Shown: piece by piece, positions 16,646-25,029 of the stretch | Position numbering within the stretch: position 1 is the stretch's first letter | How the letters are laid out: every line of letters begins with the position of its first letter | Assembly (NCBI RefSeq): GCF_029892425.1 | Contig: NZ_JARXWB010000013.1 | Location: 1-64,000, forward strand | Reading direction: 5' to 3' | Source of the DNA: Bradyrhizobium sp. BR13661 | GTDB lineage: Bacteria > Pseudomonadota > Alphaproteobacteria > Rhizobiales > Xanthobacteraceae | Length of the DNA: 64,000 nucleotides | Program-made: the position numbers and the translations under genes | The notes under the pieces: generated by a model | What the model saw: the letters and a program-made list of their open reading frames with translations, nothing else | Told to the model about the DNA's origin: nothing | Database searches by the model: none

Positions 16646-18385
16646 TTACTTCTTCAGCGCGAACACCCAGATCACGCCGCCTTGCGGCACGTTGGACTCG
16701 ATGCCGATATTGTTGGTCGCGAGCGCGTCCTGGATGCGCTGCGCGTCGACGCCCCAGCCCGACTGCACGGCGATGTACTGCGTGCCGTCGACCTCATACG
16801 ACATCGGCATGCCCATGATGCCGGAGTTGGTCTTCTGCTGCCACAACAGCTCGCCGGTCTTGGCGTTGAAGGCGCGGAAGTTGCGGTCGTTGGTGCCCCC
16901 GGCGAAGACGAGATCGCCCGCGGTGGCCGTGACCGAGCCGAACAGCTGCGACTTCGGGAAGTCGTGCTGCCACACCTTCTTGCCGGTCGCGGGATCCCAG
17001 GCCTGGAGCTCGCCGAAATGATCGGCGCCGGGCTTGGCCTTCAGGCCGATGTCTTCCGGCTTGGTGCCGAGCCAGAGCTCGCCGGGCTTCAGTGCCACCT
17101 TCTCGCCGGTAAAACCGCCGCAGAAGTTTTCGTTGGCGGGAACATAGACGAGCTTGGTCCGCTCGCTATAGGCCGCCGACGGCCAGTCCTTGCCGCCCCA
17201 CAGCGAGGGGCAGAACTCGACGCGCTTGCCGATGACCGGCTTGTGTGCGGGATCGACGATCGGCCGCCCGCTCTCGGCATCGATGCCCTTCCAGACATCG
17301 TTGGAGACGAAGGGCCAACCGGCGACGTAGTTGATCTTCGTCGGGGTGCGCTCGAGCACCGAGAAGATCGCATCGCGGCCGGGATGAATAAGGCTCTTGA
17401 TGGTGCGGCCGTCGCGCTGAAGGTCGACCAGGATCGGCGCTTCGACCTCGTCCCAGTCCCAGGAATCGTTCTGGTGATACTGGTGATAGGTCTTGATCTT
17501 GCCGGTGTTGGGATCGAGCGCCAGCACGGACGAGGTGTAGAGATTGTCGCCGGGATGCGCGTCGCCGGGCCAGGGTGCAGCATTGCCGACGCCCCAATAG
17601 ATCGTCTTGGTGTCCTTGTCGTAGTTGCCGGTCATCCAGGCTGAACCGCCGCCGTTCTTCCAGTCGTCGCCCTGCCAGGTGTCGTGGCCGGGCTCGCCCT
17701 CACCCGGAATGGTGTAGGTCCGCCACAGCTCCTTGCCGTCCTTGGCGTCGAAGGCGGCGACATAGCCGCGCACGCCAAGCTCGCCGCCGGAGCCACCGAC
17801 GATGACCTTGCCGTCGACGATCAGCGGCATCAGGGTCATGTACTGGCCCTTCTTGTAGTCCTGGACCTTCGTCTCCCACGCCACCTTGCCGGTCTTGGCG
17901 TCGAGCGCGACGACATAGTCGTCGGTGGTGGCGAGATAGAGCTTGTCCTCCCACAGGCCGACGCCGCGGCTGGTCGGATGCAGCTGGAACAGATCGTCCG
18001 GGAGCTGCCGCTTGTAACGCCAATATTCATCGCCGGTCTTCGCGTTCAGCGCGATCACCTGCCCCATCGGCGTTGCCACGAACATCACGCCGTTGTTGAC
18101 GATCGGCGGCGCCTCGTGGCCTTCAACCACGCCGGTAGCGAACGTCCAGACCGGCGTCAGGTCCTTGACGTTGGAGGTGTTGATCTGGTCGAGCGGGCTA
18201 TAGCCTTGCCCGTCATAGGTACGGCGATAGAGCATCCAATTGCCGGGCTCCGGATTCTCCAGGCGCTGCTGGGTGACGGGCGCATAATTCTCGATCGGGC
18301 CGGCGATTGCGGCGGTCGAGACGACACATGTGAAGGCGACGGCGCCGGACAGCAGTAATTGCTTTGTGGTCATGTACGTTTTCAT
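16646..18385 (-). CDS. PQQ-dependent alcohol dehydrogenase, divergent third type, lanthanide-type Asp
   Basis: A 579-residue periplasmic quinoprotein. Signal peptide about 1-28 (start at 18385 after AAGGGGAAC), then beta-propeller repeats ending with VIWVFALKK. Catalytic D310 and the lanthanide-marker D312 are in the block DSWDWDEVEAP; the Glu (SGGELGVRG) and Asn (GVGNAAPW) ligands are conserved. Unusually, the adjacent Cys pair that sits over PQQ in most of the family is absent: the matching segment reads LHPTSRGVGLW. The gene follows a Rieske protein gene on the same strand with a 116-bp gap and has no cytochrome beside it. It is neither XoxF nor ExaF; substrate unknown. Confidence 0.82.
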   Translation of the reverse strand: MKTYMTTKQLLLSGAVAFTCVVSTAAIAGPIENYAPVTQQRLENPEPGNWMLYRRTYDGQGYSPLDQINTSNVKDLTPVWTFATGVVEGHEAPPIVNNGVMFVATPMGQVIALNAKTGDEYWRYKRQLPDDLFQLHPTSRGVGLWEDKLYLATTDDYVVALDAKTGKVAWETKVQDYKKGQYMTLMPLIVDGKVIVGGSGGELGVRGYVAAFDAKDGKELWRTYTIPGEGEPGHDTWQGDDWKNGGGSAWMTGNYDKDTKTIYWGVGNAAPWPGDAHPGDNLYTSSVLALDPNTGKIKTYHQYHQNDSWDWDEVEAPILVDLQRDGRTIKSLIHPGRDAIFSVLERTPTKINYVAGWPFVSNDVWKGIDAESGRPIVDPAHKPVIGKRVEFCPSLWGGKDWPSAAYSERTKLVYVPANENFCGGFTGEKVALKPGELWLGTKPEDIGLKAKPGADHFGELQAWDPATGKKVWQHDFPKSQLFGSVTATAGDLVFAGGTNDRNFRAFNAKTGELLWQQKTNSGIMGMPMSYEVDGTQYIAVQSGWGVDAQRIQDALATNNIGIESNVPQGGVIWVFALKK

Positions 18386-18501
18386 GGACGTTCCCCTTTT
18401 CATCCGATTGAATTCTTGTTTTGAATTCTTGCCGTTCGTCCCGAAATCCGCCCCGCGGCGGATGCGGCCTCTCGTGAGGCGGGCACATCCCGCAACCTCC
18501 A

Positions 18502-19155
18502 TCATCCCGGCTGCGCGCCACCTACCTTTCCGATGAATCCACCCGCGACACTGAGCGCGCCGCCAGCAAGCGCCAGCGGCAGCGCGGCAAGCCGCCGCGG
18601 CGCCGGCCCGAACACCACCTGTGCGCCCTGGCGTGGATCATATTCGGAGTTGTGGCAGGGACACTTGAAGACGGTCATGCCGCCTCCCTGATCCGCCTTC
18701 ACCCATTCCGAAACCGGACAGGCGGCATGAGCGCAGACCGCCGAATAGGCAACGATTCCATCGGCTGCGCGCGCACGCGTGGTCTCATCGAGCTCATTCG
18801 GATCGAGCTTCACGACAAGAATCTCGTTCAGGCGTGAGCCGCTGCGAACGACAGAGGTTTTTGGATCCTTCGGCCAGGCGCGAACCGGAGGGCCGCCCAG
18901 CTTGAGGCCGTCCGGCTTGATGAGCTGACCTTCATCGTCGCCCTCGGAGAGGACAAGCAGATCGCCTTTCTGCGGCCGCTCGTCGGAACCGGGCGGACCT
19001 TCGCCCGCACGCGCTGGCGCGGAACAGCCGAGACAGGCGGTGGCGACGAGCGCACCGAGCAGCAACGTTCGTCGCGTTTGCTCCGCGCCCACATCGGCAT
19101 CGGGTTCCGCAGTGTTGTCGAAGGATGATGTGAGATTGAATGATGTGCGCGACAT
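18502..19155 (-). CDS. Tat-exported Rieske [2Fe-2S] protein
   Basis: A 217-residue protein with a twin-arginine-like start (QTRRTLLLGALVATACLG, about residues 26-43) and a C-terminal Rieske domain. The cluster ligands are in VCAHAACP (about residue 140) and KCPCHNSEYD (about residue 163), the C-x-H and C-x2-H pairs. The tail ends with a second hydrophobic Ala/Gly/Leu-rich stretch. It is upstream of and co-oriented with the third PQQ dehydrogenase, so it may be that enzyme's electron acceptor in place of a cytochrome c, or link it to the respiratory chain. It is not part of a bc1 complex here. No strong ribosome site is visible before the ATG. Confidence 0.83.
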   Translation of the reverse strand: MSRTSFNLTSSFDNTAEPDADVGAEQTRRTLLLGALVATACLGCSAPARAGEGPPGSDERPQKGDLLVLSEGDDEGQLIKPDGLKLGGPPVRAWPKDPKTSVVRSGSRLNEILVVKLDPNELDETTRARAADGIVAYSAVCAHAACPVSEWVKADQGGGMTVFKCPCHNSEYDPRQGAQVVFGPAPRRLAALPLALAGGALSVAGGFIGKVGGAQPG

Positions 19156-19418
19156 GCATGCTAGCAGGCGCTGGAACTCTGCCGAAATGAAGGCGAAGAC
19201 TTGGCGCCGCAGTGCATCAATATGGCTTTACTCGCTTTGATTGAACACGATTGCACGTATTCAAACGCGTTTTTGCCGTTTCAACGTCATGCCGCGCGAT
19301 CGGCATGATGATTTTGCAGATCAGACCGATGATGCAGGAATTGGTGCGGCGCGTTATCAGCCACGCGGCACAACCGCAAAGCGATTCAACTGCACGTTTT
19401 GCAGGCAGCTTCGTGCGT

Positions 19419-19883
19419 TCAGGACCTGAGCACGTGACGCGGCGCGGCGATGCGACCGGCAATCGTGGCCGAGGCCATCTCAAAGCTGTCGGCGATGCGA
19501 CGCGCCTTGTCGATGAAGAGTGCGGCCGCCGCTGGAGGACAAACCTCGCGCGCGGTCTGTTCGAACAGGTCGAGCCAGCGGTCGAAATGATCGCCGACCA
19601 GACTGAGCGGCATATGCGCCCGCATCGGCGAGCCGTGATAGCGGCCGCTCATCAGAACGACCGACGACCAGAAATCCTTGAGCTTGGCGAGATGCTCGTC
19701 CCAATTCTGCACGATCGCGAACACCGGCCCGAGCAGCGCATCCTCGCGAACGCGCCCGTAGAAGCGGGTGACGAGTTCCCCGATCATCTCCTCGGTGATC
19801 CCGGTGCGCTCGATCGCATCCTGGGTCAAGAGGTTCCGCCGCGTGGCCGCCGCCTCGCGCTCGGCCTTCAGTCGATCCGACAT
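19419..19883 (-). CDS. group III truncated haemoglobin
   Basis: A 154-residue haem protein of the truncated globin family. It shows the group III pattern: LVTRFYGRVREDALLGPVF near residue 38, then WDEHLAKLKDFWSSVVLMSGRYHGSPMRAHMPL, then HFDRWLDLFEQTA. The proximal His is in the segment after RYHG, probably the H of AHMPL. These globins bind oxygen or nitric oxide in the cytoplasm and are often linked to low-oxygen growth. It stands alone between the Rieske-PQQ operon and a fatty-acid gene; a REP-like element lies just upstream. Confidence 0.88.
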   Translation of the reverse strand: MSDRLKAEREAAATRRNLLTQDAIERTGITEEMIGELVTRFYGRVREDALLGPVFAIVQNWDEHLAKLKDFWSSVVLMSGRYHGSPMRAHMPLSLVGDHFDRWLDLFEQTAREVCPPAAAALFIDKARRIADSFEMASATIAGRIAAPRHVLRS

Positions 19884-19910
19884 GTCGTTCGTTGTCCGTC
19901 TTCGTTGTCC

Positions 19911-19990
19911 CCTCTCCCCTTGCGGGAGAGGGTGGCTCGCCGCAAAGCGGCGAGACGGGTCGCGCCACCTTCTCCCGCAAGGGGAGAAGG
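19911..19990. repeat. large REP-like inverted repeat
   Basis: Outer arms CTCTCCCCTTGCGGGAGA...GGTGG and CCACC...TTCTCCCGCAAGGGGAGA pair around an inner hairpin CTCGCCGCAAAGCGGCGAG (19937-19955). The whole element is about 80 bp and fits a dispersed Bradyrhizobium palindrome. It lies between the globin and the 3-hydroxyacyl-CoA dehydrogenase genes. Confidence 0.75.
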
Positions 19991-20045
19991 AAAAAAGGGT
20001 AGATGCAATTGCGCGAGACCTGTTTGTCGCAGCGCAAACTCGTGA

Positions 20046-20897
<852 letters not shown>

Positions 20898-21743
20898 AGC
20901 CTGAAGTCCTTCTCGTTGAGCGGGTCCGGCGTCTTGCGGCGTACCCGGTTTGACCTGAATTCCGATCCGCGGCGCTTCAAGTGCTGCACCGCATCCAAGC
21001 TCTTCATTAGCGCATCCGTGGGGAGAATAAAGTCGCCTTTCCGCATCCCAAAGGGCATGATTTCGCGATCTCGCGGCCTGATCGGCCCGAGTTCAGCGGC
21101 AGGTATCGCCCTGGAAAATGCCGAGGGCGCAGGGAAGGCCGGGCGCCGGCTGGCACCCGCGGTTCGCTGTGCGTGTGTAGCGCAAATAAGAAGCTGCACA
21201 GCGACGTACAGGGCAGCCAGGACATCCCGACCTTCCCTGCGCGGATGGTTTGACGGCTTATGCCGTGCCCTCCCCGGAGCCGAATTCCTTTGGCCTCCGT
21301 CGCCCTGCGAAAAGTTGGCGGCGAGGGCCGGTTGGCCCAGGGCCGCCTTCCGCAAGGCTTGACTGTAGCGACGACAGTCGGGACCACACGGTTTTGCCGT
21401 ACGCAGCTTGCACCGTTCGTCGCACGCGGCCGGGTGCTCACGAGCTTCGGCTCAATCCTCCGCTCCCCTGCTCCCGCCCCTTGCGTGCCGACGCAAGCCC
21501 GCGTCCACCGCAACTCACCCACGTATCGGACGACTCGCGATCCGTCCCTCGTGCCGGGTGAGATGGTCAGACACATACGCCATTTCCGAATTTCGGTAAA
21601 GTGGAATATTTTTGGACGTTGGGCTTGACTCCGGCGGCCGGCGCGGCTGGCGAGGTGTTTTGCCCGCCGGACAGCCAAGATGGGGGTTGACGCGTCAGGC
21701 ACCAGAGGCGATCGATGATCCCTGAGAACCGAAGGTGCCGCCG
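20898..21743. other. 846-bp intergenic region, mostly dispersed repeat
   Basis: No credible intact gene. Open frames on both strands (for example 20894-21355 minus, 21007-21702 minus) are low-complexity and overlap a degenerate repeat described separately. The last 60 bases lead into the arsC remnant. Confidence 0.6.
21060..21680. repeat. long degenerate dispersed Bradyrhizobium intergenic element
   Basis: The run from the CGCGATCTCGCGGCCTGA region through AAGCTGCACAGCGACG, GGTTTGACGGCTTATGCCG, ACACGGTTTTGCCGTACGC and, near the end, TTTTGCCCGCCGGACAGCC matches my memory of a degenerate element that recurs between genes in Bradyrhizobium and relatives. It often generates spurious ORF calls. 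The boundaries are approximate and the identification rests on recall, not on a second copy in this window. Confidence 0.45.
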
Positions 21744-21860
21744 ATGGACGCGATCATCACCCACAATCCCGAATGCGGCGCGTCGCGCACCACGCTTGCG
21801 GCGATCGGCAATGCCGGGATCGAGCCGCGCGTGATCGAACGTCAGCATCGGCCCGGATGA
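21744..21860 (+). pseudogene. arsC: arsC remnant (N-terminal 38 codons of a glutaredoxin-type arsenate reductase)
   Basis: The frame from ATG 21744 encodes ITHNPECGASRTTLAAIGNA followed by GIEPRVIE, the start of ArsC-family arsenate reductases with the catalytic Cys in HNP-x-CG-x-SR. After VIE the likeness stops and the frame ends at TGA 21858-21860. Only about a quarter of a normal ArsC remains. The stop overlaps the tupB start codon (ATGA), so the remnant may still be translated as a leader peptide coupled to tupB. No other arsenic genes lie nearby. Confidence 0.8.
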
Positions 21861-22555
21861 ACGACTTCGCACGCTCCATCGTCGCCGCGTTCGCGCTGAT
21901 CGGCGAGGCCGATCCCGAGCTGCTCGGCATCGTGGCGCTGTCGGTGCGCGTCAGCCTCACGGCCGGCATCATTGCACTGCTGATCGGCGCGCCGTTCGGT
22001 GCCCTGCTCGCGATCACGCGATTTCGCGGGCGGCAGGTCATCATCGTGCTGACCAACGCGCTGCTGGGGCTGCCGCCTGTCGTGGTCGGGCTCGCGCTTT
22101 ATATCTTGCTCTCGCGCTCCGGCCCGTTCGGCGCCGCCGGCCTGCTGTTCACGCCGACGGCCATGGTGATCGCGCAAACGCTGCTGGCGACGCCGATCGT
22201 GGTTGCGCTGGTGCACCGGCCCGCGAGCCTGCTGTGGGCCGAATATGGCGACCTCGCAAGGATCGACGGACTGTCGACGCTGCGCAGCATCGGCCTGTTG
22301 TTCGCGCTCGGCCGGACCTCGCTGCTGACGGCCTTCCTTGCCGCCTTCGGGCGCGCGATCGCGGAGGTCGGCGCCATCATCATCGTCGGCGGCAACATCC
22401 GCGGGTTCACCCGGACGATGACGACGGCGATCGCACTGGAGACCAGCAAGGGCGATTTGCCGCTGGCGCTCGGGCTCGGGCTGATCCTGCTCGCGCTCAG
22501 CGTCGCGGTCTCGACCGTCGCCTTCCTGCTAGTGGGACGCGTTGGGGAAAAATAG
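21857..22555 (+). CDS. tupB: tungstate ABC transporter permease TupB
   Basis: A 232-residue inner-membrane permease with about five helices and the BPD_transp_1 loop EYGDLARIDGLSTLRSIGLLF between them. The segments LLGLPPVVVGLALYILLSRSGPFGAAGLLFTPTAMVIAQ and AFGRAIAEVGAIIIVGGNIRG, broken across membrane spans, are typical of TupB/WtpB permeases that take up tungstate or molybdate. I start it at 21857, where the ATG overlaps the stop of the arsC remnant; no other start gives a normal N-terminus. It converges on tupA and overlaps that gene's end by 27 bp. The ATPase gene tupC is not present. Confidence 0.88.
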   Translation: MNDFARSIVAAFALIGEADPELLGIVALSVRVSLTAGIIALLIGAPFGALLAITRFRGRQVIIVLTNALLGLPPVVVGLALYILLSRSGPFGAAGLLFTPTAMVIAQTLLATPIVVALVHRPASLLWAEYGDLARIDGLSTLRSIGLLFALGRTSLLTAFLAAFGRAIAEVGAIIIVGGNIRGFTRTMTTAIALETSKGDLPLALGLGLILLALSVAVSTVAFLLVGRVGEK

Positions 22556-23338
22556 CTGCTCACCGCCGACCTTGTAGCCGGCGATCGCATCCTGTCCCTT
22601 CGGAGAGACCAGCCAATCGACGAAAGCCTGCCCGTCCTTCGCCTTCACGTTCGGATGCTTGTCCGGATTGACCAGCATGACGCCGTATTGATTGAACAGC
22701 CGCTTGTCGCCCTCGGTGAGGATCGCAAGCTCGCCGCGGTTCTTGAACGACAGCCAGGTGCCGCGGTCGGATAACAGATACGCGTTCGAAGACGACGCCA
22801 TGTTCAGCGCCGGCCCCATGCCCTGACCGATCTCGCGATACCAGCTGTCCTTGCCGGTCGCGGGATCAATGCCCGCGTCCTTCCACAATCGCAGCTCGGC
22901 GGCATGCGTACCTGACTTGTCGCCGCGCGAGATGAACGGCGCCTTTGCCGCAGCGATCTTGCGCAAGGCATCTGCGACGTCCCGATCGCCGGCGATTTTG
23001 GCCGGATCGCTCTTCGGGCCGACAATGACGAAATCGTTGTACATGACGTCGAAGCGCTTCAGGCCCTGCCCTTCGGACATGAACTTGTCCTCGGCCGGCC
23101 TGTCATGGACGAACACCACGTCCGCATCGCCGCGCCGCCCGATATCCAGCGCCTGGCCCGTGCCGACCGCGACGACCTTCACCTCGACGCCCTCGGCCTT
23201 CGAGAACAGCGGCAGCAGATAGCCGAACAGGCCGGACTGCTCCGTCGACGTCGTCGAGGCCACGGTGATGCTGCGGTCCTGCGCGCCGGCGCATGTCGAC
23301 CAGACCAGGACCGCAGCGATGGCGGCAAGTTTCTTCAC
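22529..23338 (-). CDS. tupA: tungstate-binding periplasmic protein TupA
   Basis: A 269-residue exported binding protein. Signal peptide about 1-20, then ITVASTTSTEQSGLFGYLLP, which contains the TTST-x-QSG oxyanion-binding motif of TupA. Further typical segments are GTGQALDIGRRGDADVVFVHD, FISRGDKSGTHAAELRLW and a C-terminal PKGQDAIAGYKVGGEQLFFPNA. It captures tungstate with high affinity and delivers it to TupB. Most tup loci are one operon tupABC; here tupA is on the opposite strand and ends inside tupB. Tungstate may feed tungsten formate dehydrogenases, which would fit formate made by the methanol pathway (inference). Confidence 0.9.
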   Translation of the reverse strand: MKKLAAIAAVLVWSTCAGAQDRSITVASTTSTEQSGLFGYLLPLFSKAEGVEVKVVAVGTGQALDIGRRGDADVVFVHDRPAEDKFMSEGQGLKRFDVMYNDFVIVGPKSDPAKIAGDRDVADALRKIAAAKAPFISRGDKSGTHAAELRLWKDAGIDPATGKDSWYREIGQGMGPALNMASSSNAYLLSDRGTWLSFKNRGELAILTEGDKRLFNQYGVMLVNPDKHPNVKAKDGQAFVDWLVSPKGQDAIAGYKVGGEQLFFPNASH

Positions 23339-23535
23339 GGCATCGTCCTCATTCCCAGATGATTCAAATTAGGCGGAGAGGAGGACGCAGGAAAGCCCGA
23401 CATTGGGCGTGCTGGGCGCTTCACGCCTGCCTCACGGCCGTTGAACCTCGCGTGATCCGTCCCGCGATCGTGCGGCGGGGCGGAATATCGCGCGTTCAAA
23501 CCGATCCCTGGGCATAGAGCAACTTGGAATGTCCC

Positions 23536-23808
23536 ATGACGAAGACGAACATCATTGCCGCCTTGCGGATCATTTTGTCGCTTGCCATCGCAGGTCCCGC
23601 GCAGGCCTGGCCCGGACAATCGGCAAGCATCGGCTGCGCGCGGGGCGGTGAACCAACCGAATGCCAAACGCTCACCATGGCGCTGGGCCACAAGCATGCT
23701 CCGGTGCATCCGCATGGTCGCAAGGCGGAGCATGCGGCCATCCCGCGTGCACCTTCGCACCTGCCCGATCGCGACGAAGATCCGCTCGCATCGATGCATT
23801 TCGAATGA
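23536..23808 (+). CDS. small secreted hypothetical protein
   Basis: A 90-residue frame beginning MTKTNIIAALRIILSLAIAG, a convincing signal peptide, followed by a His- and Pro-rich mature part (LGHKHAPVHPHGRKAEHAA). The His cluster could bind metal. There is a Met four codons upstream, but the start at 23536 gives a better leader. No family recognised. It lies alone between tupA and the acidic protein gene. It could be spurious, since it has no strong ribosome site. Confidence 0.4.
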   Translation: MTKTNIIAALRIILSLAIAGPAQAWPGQSASIGCARGGEPTECQTLTMALGHKHAPVHPHGRKAEHAAIPRAPSHLPDRDEDPLASMHFE

Positions 23809-23951
23809 ACGCTGGGGCGCGCGAGGCTGTGCAGATGTTCTGCAATTGGTCCCGCATCAATTGACAGGGGTGTGACGGCCGGGGCAGTTTTTCACATTGC
23901 TGGCGAATCAGCTGCTGCCCACGGCCCTGAGTACCTCTTGGACAACTCCCA

Positions 23952-24962
23952 GTGCTTTCGAGACTGATATCGTTGCTGAGCCGCATTCCTGCGGTGAAAT
24001 GGGCGTTCAACCGGCTTCGGCCTCTGCCGCACAGCGGCGGCATCGACGTGGCGCAGATCGCCACGGATGAACAGCCCGAGGTCATCGCGGAAGCCACTCC
24101 GGCTGTCGATGCCGATATCAGCGCAGAACCATTGCAGTGCGGCGGTGACATCGAAGTCGCAGCTCCGACGATCGAGGACGACACCGAAGCCGCGGTGGTC
24201 GCAGAGAACCCGTCAGCAACGCCAATCGATCTCGGTGTCGGCGACAATTCATCTCCGGAGACACCGGCAGAGATCGAGACCGTCATCGTGGAAGAGGTTT
24301 CGCTTTCTGCTGATGAGGTCGAGAGCGAACCGGTTGATGCGCCCGAGCGGGTCGGCAGCGATGTACGCGCAGGACCTCTGACGGATGTTGCACCCGAGGT
24401 CATGGAAGAGGCTCCCGTTTCGTCCATCGAGGTCGAAGCGATCATTGCTGCAGAGCCCGTCATTGAGGACGAACCCGCAGCCGTCGTATCCGGGGAGACC
24501 GAACCGGTCGCCGCCGCCGAGACGCCGGCCGTCGCGGTCGACACCGAGATCGCCGCGCCGGACGCCGCCGCGCATGTCGCGCCTGCTCCTGCAAAGCCAG
24601 CTCCGAAGAGCCCGCCGAAACTGCGAGCGAAGCCCGTCGAACCCACCGATCGCGCCGCGCTGATCCGGCAACGCTGGGCCGAGACCGGGATCAGGATGTG
24701 GAATCCGCGGCTGCACGGCACCGGCGATGCGACGCTGAACATTCAGGGGCGCATCGGGCTGCTGCCGCCCGAGCCTGGCGAGACGATGCCGCGCTACGAC
24801 AAGCTCGAGTTCAAACTGCTCGGCGGCCAGATCGTCTGCGAAGGCGTCATCGTCGAAGCACCGGTGCATGCCGGCCAGCGCAACTTCACGCGGCTCGCCG
24901 AGCCGCGTGGCACCGAGCGAACCCGCGAGCCGGTTCGGGAACGCCAGGCCGCGCTCGCCTGA
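23952..24962 (+). CDS. hypothetical protein with long acidic Glu/Val/Ala-rich region
   Basis: A 336-residue protein. Residues 1-30 form a basic amphipathic start (LSRLISLLSRIPAVKWAFNRL). From about 35 to 215 it is low complexity, dominated by Glu, Asp, Val, Ala and Pro, with loose repeats such as VIEDEPAAVVSGETEPVAAAETPAV, so it is probably disordered. The C-terminal 110 residues look folded (IRQRWAETGIRMWNPRLHG, IQGRIGLLPPEPGE, YDKLEFKLLGGQIVCEGVIVEAP). I recognise no named domain. It has no clear neighbours in function. Confidence 0.6.
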   Translation: MLSRLISLLSRIPAVKWAFNRLRPLPHSGGIDVAQIATDEQPEVIAEATPAVDADISAEPLQCGGDIEVAAPTIEDDTEAAVVAENPSATPIDLGVGDNSSPETPAEIETVIVEEVSLSADEVESEPVDAPERVGSDVRAGPLTDVAPEVMEEAPVSSIEVEAIIAAEPVIEDEPAAVVSGETEPVAAAETPAVAVDTEIAAPDAAAHVAPAPAKPAPKSPPKLRAKPVEPTDRAALIRQRWAETGIRMWNPRLHGTGDATLNIQGRIGLLPPEPGETMPRYDKLEFKLLGGQIVCEGVIVEAPVHAGQRNFTRLAEPRGTERTREPVRERQAALA

Positions 24963-25029
24963 ATCCTTCCGTCTGAACACAGCGTGTCTTACGACGCGAG
25001 CGCGACGCGCCGCCGAATGCTCGGCGAGC

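Noticed and set aside
19911..19990. possible CRISPR-like repeat unit
   Set aside because: One palindromic element without spaced copies; no repeat-spacer pattern and no cas genes in the window.
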